The notes below the pieces were generated by a model that searched no databases, was not told where the DNA came from, and was given only the letters and a program-made list of their open reading frames with translations. A DNA stretch of 5,823 nt. Origin: an uncultured Nitrospinaceae bacterium. GTDB lineage: Bacteria > Nitrospinota > Nitrospinia > Nitrospinales > VA-1. Positions 1 to 4,300 of the stretch are shown here, piece by piece. The stretch covers positions 1 to 5,823 of the forward strand of contig CALJGH010000177.1 of assembly GCA_938073925.1 (NCBI GenBank), read 5' to 3'. Position 1 is the stretch's first letter; every line of letters starts with the position of its first letter. The position numbers were made by a program, and so were the translations under genes.

Positions 1-1
1 C

Positions 2-457
2 CTGATTATTTCAGGCTTCCTATGCTTCAGTACTCCCAATATGACTGTTGTTAAAAGAAAGTTTACTTCGTTGGATGTGATTGAAGTTTTGTCTGAGCTA
101 ATTATTACACGAGTGTTGCCTAAGCATATCCGTTCAGATAATGGTCCGGAGTTTAAATCAATAGCCATTCGGCAATGGCTAAACAACCTAGAGGTTAGCC
201 CATTATTTATTGAACCAGGTAGTCCTTGGGAGAATAGGTATAATGAGTCATTCAATTGGAAACTTAGAGATTAGTTGTTGAATGGAGAGATCTTTTACAC
301 TCTAAAAGAAGTGAAGATCATGATCGAGAGATGGCTTGTTCATTATAATACCAAAAGGCCGCATACGAGTCTGGGGTATCAACCGCCAGCACCAGAAACA
401 ATACAGATTCCCAATACAATTATGAATTATGAAAGCTTAATTCTAATTCTGGTATAA
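2..457 (+). pseudogene. IS3-family transposase OrfB, C-terminal part, with internal stop
   Basis: This is the catalytic rve/DDE domain end of an IS3-family transposase, which cuts and joins the IS ends. The sequence HIRSDNGPEF carries the second catalytic Asp, and the Glu of NESF follows with exactly 35 residues between them, the D(35)E spacing of the family. After it come WKLRD and then LLNGEIFYTL and HYNTKRPHTSLGYQPPAPE, the usual tail. A TAG at 272-274 replaces the codon that is normally Glu in LRDELLNGE; the frame is the same on both sides, so this is a point nonsense mutation (GAG to TAG) and not a frameshift. The family usually has Gly where this copy has Arg in PWENR. The first roughly 13 codons fit the family poorly, which may mean a further lesion near the window edge. 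The first catalytic Asp lies outside the window. Confidence 0.88.
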
Positions 458-460
458 ATA

Positions 461-474
461 GTGGGGTCTGGTCA
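461..474 (+). repeat. Right terminal inverted repeat of the IS3-family element
   Basis: The sequence GTGGGGTCTGGTCA lies 3 bp after the transposase stop. Its reverse complement starts with TGACC and is followed by a C-rich run, matching the general form of IS3-family ends. The left copy is not in the window, so the exact repeat length is unproven. An imperfect palindrome (GGTC, five bases, GACC) spans the boundary at 470-482. Confidence 0.7.
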
Positions 475-591
475 GAACGACCCAGTTTCCAGATATATAA
501 TAATCTGATATATACTTTTTCTCATAATATATATAGCTGGGGACTTAAATACGCTTACATAAACCTACCCTAAAAAGTGTAATAACTATAT

Positions 592-888
592 ATGATTATT
601 TTAATGTTTTTTATTGTATCTACCGTCGCTTTATTTTTTATGAAGGCCATTCTTTGGACCCTTTTTCAATGGGGAGCAAAAATTGCTATACCCGTGGCTT
701 TAATTCTAAGTTCGATTTATATATGGGGCTTTTTTTTAGCGAAGTCAAAGGGTAGGTTAGATATTTCTAAAACCGCTATAGCCTGGATTTGGTCTATTGG
801 TTTTATCGAGCTATTGTTTCTGGGAGGGCTTTACCACCTAACTCCGCAATTTTTTCCATCCGTCATTGGGAACTTTTTTTTCGAGTGA
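592..888 (+). CDS. Small hydrophobic protein with about three membrane helices, unknown function
   Basis: I do not recognise this 98-residue protein. It is strongly hydrophobic, with likely membrane helices at about residues 2-25, 31-50 and 61-81, and a short charged loop (KSKGRLD) between the second and third. There is no convincing Shine-Dalgarno sequence before the ATG; the upstream bases are AT-rich. The reading frame stops just after a run of eight T, and the very next bases, in another frame, encode a piece of an unrelated soluble family. The C-terminal end may therefore be lost and the whole ORF may be a remnant. It lies between an IS end and two broken genes, on the same strand. The length of open frame and the clean helix pattern favour real coding history; present function is uncertain. 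Confidence 0.5.
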   Translation: MIILMFFIVSTVALFFMKAILWTLFQWGAKIAIPVALILSSIYIWGFFLAKSKGRLDISKTAIAWIWSIGFIELLFLGGLYHLTPQFFPSVIGNFFFE

Positions 889-1019
889 GTGGCCCATATC
901 ATCATTACTGCAAAGGGATTCAGGGCGGAGAAATTCTTCAGTGTATGCTGTTTGAAACTACTGCTCCTGATGCAACAATGGTGGTGGTCGAATATTTTAT
1001 TGCCAAAGATCTTGTATAG
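885..1019 (+). pseudogene. Fragment resembling DUF1264/OBAP-family protein
   Basis: In this frame the DNA encodes GPYHHYCKG, then EILQCMLFET, then DATMVVVEYFIAKDLV and a stop. From memory, the DUF1264 (oil body-associated protein-like) family has a His-His-Tyr-Cys stretch, then LQC(V/L)(L/Y)(F/Y)(D/E), then a DA-rLiGVEYI segment in the same order and spacing. The family members are normally longer at both ends; here about 40 residues remain and there is no start codon with a ribosome-binding site. The stop at 1017-1019 coincides with the point where cytochrome c coding begins in another frame. The function of the family in bacteria is not established. I read this as the scar of a deletion; a profile search would be needed to settle the assignment. 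Confidence 0.5.
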
Positions 1020-1340
1020 AAGAAGCCAGGTCTTGGAAGAATCCGTTTCCTACAACACCGGATAATATTCAAAAAGGGAAAACGATTTTTCACGGGAAGT
1101 CGTATTGTATGACTTGCCATGGAAAAGACGGAAAAGGAATGGGAAAATCCCAGGGCTAACAGGGAAGCTCCCCTGAATTTCACGGATAAAGATTGGCAAG
1201 CTGGCCGTATCGATGGTGAACTCTTATGGATATCGAAAAATGGAAGTTCTGGAACAGCCATGGTTTCTTTTATCCCTCAAGTCTTAACTGAGTATGAAGC
1301 TTGGCACGTCATTTTATATGTAAGATCATTTGGGAAATAA
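1019..1340 (+). pseudogene. c-type cytochrome, broken by two single-base losses and lacking its signal peptide
   Basis: The first part (frame of position 1019) reads EEARSWKNPFP, then a KGK-IF segment, then YCMTCHGKDGKG, which contains the CxxCH haem-binding motif at 1106-1120. That frame ends at a TAA at 1157. The second part, from about 1173, reads LNFTDKDWQAGRIDGELLW, then ISKNGSSGTAMVSF with the Met expected as distal haem ligand, then EYEAWHVILYVRSFGK and a stop, which is the usual end of small monohaem cytochromes c. Joining them needs one G restored near 1153-1156 (GGG to GGGG) and one C near 1171-1173 (CCC to CCCC). Between the repairs the sequence gives LTGKLP, as expected. No ATG and signal peptide precede the domain in frame, so periplasmic export could not occur even if the frames were corrected. 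Either true decay or two homopolymer sequencing errors would explain the shifts. Confidence 0.85.
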
Positions 1341-1434
1341 ACATTCCAAGCGACTGTCTTCTTTCTTTTCCCTCCCCATACGGACCCAAAGCTTTCAATA
1401 ATAAATAATTAGTTGGTTGAAAATGCCGGTAAGT

Positions 1435-1493
1435 AAAAAAACAGGATCAAACATATGGCTCGTCATGCTTGGTTCTTACCCTCTACTTGATCC
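1435..1493 (-). terminator. Possible long-loop stem with U-tract after the 52-codon minus-strand gene
   Basis: On the minus strand GGATCAA (1493-1487) pairs perfectly with TTGATCC (1450-1444), and two bases later comes a run of seven T (1441-1435). This has the layout of a factor-independent terminator for the gene at 1518-1676, lying 25 bp after its stop codon. The loop is long, 36 bases, and the stem is only 7 bp with 3 G/C pairs, so it would be a weak terminator. A smaller internal pairing (GGT, TCTT, ACC at 1471-1480 on the plus strand) could shorten the loop. It might instead be a small structured RNA end. Confidence 0.35.
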
Positions 1494-1517
1494 ACTTATA
1501 TTTGAATGAGTAATGAG

Positions 1518-1676
1518 CTAATTACTTTTTCCGGTGGATTTCTTTTTCGTTTTTTTAGCTGCGGAAACATTGAAATTTGATTCAAATTTATCCCAGTATT
1601 TTCGGCTCAATTGCTGGCCGTTAATTATTTTTTTCAGCTTATTGTTGCTATCGAGTACGCGGACTTCATAAAACAT
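1518..1676 (-). CDS. 52-residue basic-tailed small protein with strong ribosome-binding site
   Basis: The minus strand encodes 52 residues beginning MFYEVRVLDSNNKLKKI and ending TAG at 1520-1518. AGGAGG (1688-1683) lies 6 bases before the ATG at 1676, an almost ideal Shine-Dalgarno sequence, and this decides both the start and the belief that it is a gene. Residues 1-20 have the look of a short beta-hairpin (alternating hydrophobic residues, then a turn at DSNN, then LKKII). Residues 22-33 (QLSRKYWDKFE) suggest an amphipathic helix. The last 13 residues are Lys-rich (KKTKKKSTGKSN), which could bind nucleic acid or an acidic partner. There is no signal peptide or membrane helix. It stands alone, divergent from the coiled-coil gene at 1935. 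I do not recognise the family. Confidence 0.72.
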   Translation of the reverse strand: MFYEVRVLDSNNKLKKIINGQQLSRKYWDKFESNFNVSAAKKTKKKSTGKSN

Positions 1677-1731
1677 AGGACACCTCCTGCTAAAGTTTCA
1701 AATATATGATTAGCAGAATAGAGTACGCGGA
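1653..1731. repeat. Pair of 11-bp direct repeats around the start of the 52-codon gene
   Basis: GAGTACGCGGA occurs at 1653-1663, inside the first codons of the minus-strand gene, and again at 1721-1731, just upstream of its leader hairpin. The two copies start 68 bp apart. The flanking bases also partly agree (AT one base before the repeat, T two bases after it). They could be paired protein-binding sites or the result of a small duplication. Confidence 0.45.
1681..1716 (-). promoter_or_regulatory. Ribosome-binding site with adjoining 7-bp hairpin in the leader of the 52-codon gene
   Basis: On the minus strand CTGCTAA (1716-1710) and TTAGCAG (1693-1687) form a perfect 7-bp inverted repeat around a 16-base AT-rich loop. 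The last two bases of the right arm are the first two of AGGAGGTG (1688-1681). In the transcript the stem would sit against the ribosome-binding site and could limit access to it; in DNA the same repeat could be an operator. No experiment is implied by the sequence itself. Confidence 0.45.
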
Positions 1732-1934
1732 TTAAATTAATGTTAATCTGGTATTAAGTATTTTTAATGTAAGGTCTATTATTTCAATGCGACAGCGTTC
1801 AATTGACTTTAAAATTCATGCGCTTTACGCCCGGCCCTTTTTAGGAAATATCTATAAAAATATGAACTTTTTGAGGGTTTCTTATATGATAAGGGAAGTA
1901 TTGGGTTGCTTTAATTTTGACAGGAGAAAATACA

Positions 1935-2390
1935 ATGAGTGAAGGGGCTAATAAAAGTTATCATTTTAACTCGAACATGCGTACCAATTCGAGTTCCAAA
2001 TCCACCATGTCAAACAATGAAGACCGTTATCTTCGAGCCTTGGAAATTCAGGAGCGCAAGCAAGCCATTATTGATGAGGAGCTAGAAAAACAAAGGATCA
2101 TCGACGATGCAGAAAAAGCGGTTGCGGAAGAAAAAGCCCGACAAGAGGCAGAGGCTAAAGCAGCCCAGGCGGCAGAAGAAGCTGCCAATGTACCGGTTGC
2201 TGTTATCGAAGAGGAAGCACCTGCAGCTGAAGAATCTACCCCTGCTGCTGCCCCAGCGGCGAGACCCGCGCCCTCTGGCAATTTTGTTCCAGGTCCCAAA
2301 CCTAGAAATGATTTCACCTCTGACGAAAAAGCCGCAATGTTGAAAAGAGCCAGAGCTCACGCCGCCGTAGTCGCAAAACGAAAAAGCTAA
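1935..2390 (+). CDS. Ala/Glu-rich coiled-coil protein of unknown function
   Basis: I do not recognise this 151-residue protein. The ATG at 1935 is preceded by AGGAG at 1922-1926, 8 bases away; a TTG at 1917 in the same frame overlaps the approach to that site and is an unlikely start. Residues 1-28 are rich in Ser and Asn and probably unstructured. Residues 29-85 form a long charged helix with Glu, Lys, Arg and Ala, a likely coiled coil (for example ALEIQERKQAIIDEELEKQ). Residues 86-116 are an Ala/Pro/Glu linker, and 117-151 end in a basic helix (LKRARAHAAVVAKRKS). There is no signal peptide and no membrane helix. Composition alone makes it resemble many unrelated coiled-coil proteins, so no function is offered. 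A structural, chromosome-associated or scaffold role would be conceivable from the basic tail, but that is guesswork. Its stop lies 38 bp from the end of the convergent arsC. Confidence 0.75.
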   Translation: MSEGANKSYHFNSNMRTNSSSKSTMSNNEDRYLRALEIQERKQAIIDEELEKQRIIDDAEKAVAEEKARQEAEAKAAQAAEEAANVPVAVIEEEAPAAEESTPAAAPAARPAPSGNFVPGPKPRNDFTSDEKAAMLKRARAHAAVVAKRKS

Positions 2391-2428
2391 ATCAGACCCA
2401 CTTCATTTTTTTCTGCAACTCAATCCCA

Positions 2429-2776
2429 TCAGAGAATATCCAATACCTGTTCTGGAGGACGGCCTAAAGCCGCTTTGCCATTGGCAACCACGATGGGGCG
2501 CTCAATAAGGATAGGGTGCGTGACCATAAAGCCAATTAAATCTTCATCGGATAAGGAAGAGTTTGCCAGACCTAACTCTTTATACGCATCTTCTTTTTTC
2601 CTCATCAGGTCGCGAGGAGCGATACCCAACTGCGATAAAATTTCTTTCAATTTTTCTGCCGTCGGAGGATTTTTAAGATATTCAATAATGGTAGGCGTGA
2701 TATTTTTCTCTCCAAATAATTCCAGAGTCTGACGCGATTTACTGCATTTTGGGTTGTGATAAATGGTTGGGGGCAT
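2429..2776 (-). CDS. arsC: Arsenate reductase, glutaredoxin-coupled (ArsC/YffB family)
   Basis: This 115-residue cytoplasmic protein belongs to the thioredoxin-fold ArsC family, whose classic members reduce arsenate to arsenite with glutathione and glutaredoxin. The catalytic Cys is residue 11 in IYHNPKCSKSRQTLEL. The three Arg that bind the arsenic oxyanion in the E. coli plasmid enzyme (60, 94, 107) are present here as Arg59 (MRKKE), Arg93 (ERPIVV) and Arg106 (GRPPEQVLDIL), all shifted by one like the Cys. Length is normal for chromosomal and short plasmid forms, and the frame is intact. No Shine-Dalgarno sequence is evident before the ATG, but the start matches the family start and no other is available. 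There is no arsR, arsB or acr3 nearby, so it is an orphan copy; some orphan members of this family (YffB, Spx-like) have roles unrelated to arsenic. The residues present favour the reductase reading. Confidence 0.9.
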   Translation of the reverse strand: MPPTIYHNPKCSKSRQTLELFGEKNITPTIIEYLKNPPTAEKLKEILSQLGIAPRDLMRKKEDAYKELGLANSSLSDEDLIGFMVTHPILIERPIVVANGKAALGRPPEQVLDIL

Positions 2777-2818
2777 AATTTTATTTTTAAGTGAATAAGT
2801 ACCTAGTAAGGGCGCAGT

Positions 2819-2824
2819 ATAATA
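2819..2824 (-). promoter_or_regulatory. Possible -10 box for arsC
   Basis: On the minus strand TATTAT stands about 43 bases before the arsC ATG, one base off the -10 consensus. The -35 position, CTGATT at 16 bases, matches poorly. The same place also reads as a perfect TATAAT on the plus strand (2818-2823) but without a -35 box or a gene to serve, so the minus-strand reading is preferred. Confidence 0.25.
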
Positions 2825-2861
2825 CGATTTGGTTGATTTAATCAGGTCTGTTATGTGATTA

Positions 2862-2987
2862 GACGGTGTCCATCATCTTGGAGTATATGTTCGGAATCTG
2901 GATGAAGCAGAGAAATTAAACATCGATACCTTAGAGTTCCATCTAATGGGACGGCGTAGACCGGAAGCGTCACATAACGCTCCTTAA
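2862..2987 (+). pseudogene. Remnant of a glyoxalase/VOC-like domain, N-terminal end
   Basis: The frame encodes DGVHHLGVYVRNLDEAEKL, then NIDTLEFHLMGRRRPEA, and stops at 2985-2987. The pattern HH(L/I)G-xV-(D/N)LD-A-xFY-DTLGF is the first beta-alpha unit of vicinal-oxygen-chelate proteins such as glyoxalase I, with the His as a possible metal ligand. An ATG at 2853 is followed at once by TGA, and the usual FY after EK is replaced by LN. Only about 40 of the expected 120 or more residues remain and no ribosome-binding site is seen. The assignment is from pattern recall; it is a plausible but not certain remnant. Confidence 0.42.
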
Positions 2988-3255
2988 AATTTATATCTGA
3001 ATATGCGTCCATCTATCAATTGATGAGCGAGGCTATGAATATATCGGGTTCGACTCGAACAGAATTTTTTTCTGGAATAACTCAAGAATTATGAAAGAAC
3101 AACATTAGATTTCGTAGTCTCCTTATTTTAGGTAAAGATGAATAACGTTTCCTAGCCATCTTACCCCCCCCTAATCAACAGGTTTTTGATCCAAAACCTA
3201 ACACAGCAACTGGATCAGTTTTCGGGGTGGGGCAAAGGCTGGCGATTCTTTTCCC
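2988..3255. other. Intergenic stretch without a recognisable gene
   Basis: Nothing in either strand here could be tied to a family. One short open stretch (about 2978-3094, plus strand, ending at a TGA) reads SEYASIYQLMSEAMNISG and may be another worn gene piece, but it has no start signal. The stretch also contains a perfect 6-1-6 palindrome at 3048-3060 and a run of eight C at 3164-3171. Confidence 0.5.
3048..3060. repeat. Short perfect palindrome GTTCGA-C-TCGAAC
   Basis: Two 6-base arms are exact inverse complements around one base. Such a size is typical of an operator half-site pair but also arises by chance in a window of this length. No gene start lies close by on either strand. Confidence 0.4.
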
Positions 3256-3375
3256 AAAACATTCATAACAAACACCCTTAAACCCACCTCTGGCAATCGC
3301 ACCAAAGCGGCAAAAATTCTTGATGTCCAGCGTTCCTACCTTTTCCGTTTGATTAAAGAACTGGATATTGATTGA
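3256..3375 (+). pseudogene. C-terminal Fis-type helix-turn-helix of an NtrC-family regulator, remnant
   Basis: The frame reads FITNTLKPTSGNRTKAAKIL, then DVQRSYLFRLIKELDID and TGA at 3373-3375. This is the HTH_8/Fis DNA-binding end of sigma-54-dependent response regulators, where GNRTKAAKLLGIxRxxLxRxIKELGI is the usual form. The upstream frame closes at a TAA at 3199, and none of the AAA+ or receiver domains that such regulators carry before this end can be found in any frame. So the rest of the gene has been deleted or shuffled away. A stand-alone HTH peptide of this size is conceivable but there is no start codon with a ribosome-binding site. The remnant ends 66 bp before folD and its stop lies just before the folD promoter. 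Confidence 0.78.
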
Positions 3376-3394
3376 TCGTTTCCTTTTCAAATTC

Positions 3395-3403
3395 TGCTAA
3401 AAT
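3395..3403 (+). promoter_or_regulatory. Extended -10 promoter for folD-xseA
   Basis: TGCTAAAAT contains the TGn extension and a 5-of-6 match to the -10 consensus. It lies 38 bases before the folD ATG, giving a leader of about 30 nt. The -35 position is poor (ATCGTT at 17 bases), as is allowed for extended -10 promoters. Confidence 0.42.
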
Positions 3404-3441
3404 ACCAGTGAAATTTACCACCACGATTTGAGAGGAAGCAA

Positions 3442-4284
3442 ATGGTTTTAATTGATGGGAAAAAAGTTTCAGGGGAGATTCGTAATCGCCTAGCTGATGA
3501 AATACAGGAATTAAAGAAAAAAACCGGAAAAACACCAGGGCTGGCAACGGTACTCGTTGGCGATGATCCTGCATCCGCCGTTTATGTTCGAAACAAAAAT
3601 AAAATTTGTGGCGAATTGGGTTTTCAGTCCTTTGAGCAAAAATTATCCGCCGATACATCCGAAGAAAAATTATTGCAACTTGTAGGCGAGTTGAATTCGA
3701 ACAAAGATGTCCATGGAATTCTGGTTCAGTTGCCGCTTCCCGATCAAATTGATTCTGAAAAAATTCTTCAGGCGATCGACCCCAAAAAAGATGTTGATGG
3801 TTTTCATCCGGTAAATGTTGGTAAACTGGTGGTGGGCAATGCTCTCCTGACACCTTGCACTCCGACAGGAATCATTGCATTACTCGATCGCTATGACATT
3901 GAAATTTCAGGAAAACATGCTGTAATTATTGGAAGAAGTAATATCGTCGGCAAACCTGTTTCAATGTTGTTATTGCATCGCAATGCCACAATCACCATTT
4001 GTCATTCCCGCACTCAAAATCTGGAAGAGGTTACACGCAGTGCAGATATTTTAGTAGCTGCTGTTGGGCGAGCCAATTTTGTCACAGATGAAATGGTGAG
4101 CGAAGGTACAGTGGTAATTGATGTAGGCATAAACCGCGTTGATGGAAAACTAACCGGCGATGTAGATTTTGAACCTATTTCAAAAAAAGCTTCACACATC
4201 ACCCCTGTTCCCGGCGGAGTCGGACCCATGACCATTGCTCTCCTTATGGAAAACACTTTGAAGGCGTTTAAAGAATCCCTCTAA
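3442..4284 (+). CDS. folD: Bifunctional methylenetetrahydrofolate dehydrogenase / methenyltetrahydrofolate cyclohydrolase FolD
   Basis: FolD is the cytoplasmic enzyme that oxidises 5,10-methylene-THF with NADP+ to methenyl-THF and hydrolyses that to 10-formyl-THF, feeding purine and formyl-Met-tRNA synthesis. The 280-residue length is normal. The N-terminal catalytic domain shows YVRNKNK with Tyr48 and the catalytic Lys52, then Gln96 in GILVQLPLP and Asp119 in DPKKDVDGFHP; all four equal the E. coli residues 50, 54, 98 and 121 minus two. The nucleotide domain follows with TPCTPTG (138-143), GRSNIVGKP (164-172) and the closing PVPGGVGPMTIALLMENTL. AGAGGA at 3431-3436 is the ribosome-binding site, 5 bases before the ATG. 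The frame is intact. xseA starts 16 bp after the stop, suggesting one transcript. Confidence 0.98.
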   Translation: MVLIDGKKVSGEIRNRLADEIQELKKKTGKTPGLATVLVGDDPASAVYVRNKNKICGELGFQSFEQKLSADTSEEKLLQLVGELNSNKDVHGILVQLPLPDQIDSEKILQAIDPKKDVDGFHPVNVGKLVVGNALLTPCTPTGIIALLDRYDIEISGKHAVIIGRSNIVGKPVSMLLLHRNATITICHSRTQNLEEVTRSADILVAAVGRANFVTDEMVSEGTVVIDVGINRVDGKLTGDVDFEPISKKASHITPVPGGVGPMTIALLMENTLKAFKESL

Positions 4285-4300
4285 TTTTTCTAAAATTCAA

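Larger units (their letters stand above)
1..474 (+). mobile_element. Right end of an IS3-family insertion sequence (IS407-like), degenerate
   Basis: The segment carries the C-terminal half of an IS3-family OrfB transposase, followed within 20 bp by a typical IS3-family right terminal repeat. Read on the minus strand, the end at 474 to 461 is TGACCAGACCCCAC, beginning with the TGA that IS3-family ends usually show. The transposase stop lies at 455-457, very close to the terminal repeat, as is common in the IS407/IS51-type branches. The left part of the element lies outside the window, so its length, left repeat and target duplication cannot be read. The transposase is interrupted by a nonsense codon, so this copy is most likely immobile unless helped by an intact copy elsewhere. 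Confidence 0.82.

Noticed and set aside
488..540. AT-rich repeats with two GATATATA copies, considered as an origin or att site
   Set aside because: Simple TA-rich sequence; no DnaA-like boxes, iterons or matching second copy were seen.
938..1261. 107-codon open frame on the minus strand across the cytochrome region
   Set aside because: It lies opposite the CxxCH and C-terminal cytochrome coding, which explains the sequence far better; its translation resembles no known family and has no ribosome-binding site.
1803..1831. TTGACT as a -35 box for the gene at 1935
   Set aside because: No acceptable -10 box lies 16-18 bases downstream, and the distance to the gene is about 100 bases.
2048..2360. 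Several long open frames opposite or overlapping the coiled-coil gene
   Set aside because: Ala/Glu-rich coding sequence commonly leaves open frames in other phases; their Ser/Ala-, Phe- or Lys/Leu-rich translations are composition artefacts and they lack start signals.
3041..3062. Possible tRNA T-arm (GGGTTCGACTC)
   Set aside because: The 3' side reads CGAAC and cannot pair with the 5' side as a T-stem, and no anticodon or acceptor stem can be built around it.
3182..3268. Possible histidine-kinase ATP-binding piece (VFDPKPNTATG)
   Set aside because: The FDP resembles the F-box of HATPase domains but the following GTGLGL motif is not present; the match is too short to support.
3353..3853. 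166-codon open frame on the minus strand over the start of folD
   Set aside because: It is antisense to the conserved FolD catalytic domain, and its translation shows no domain pattern.
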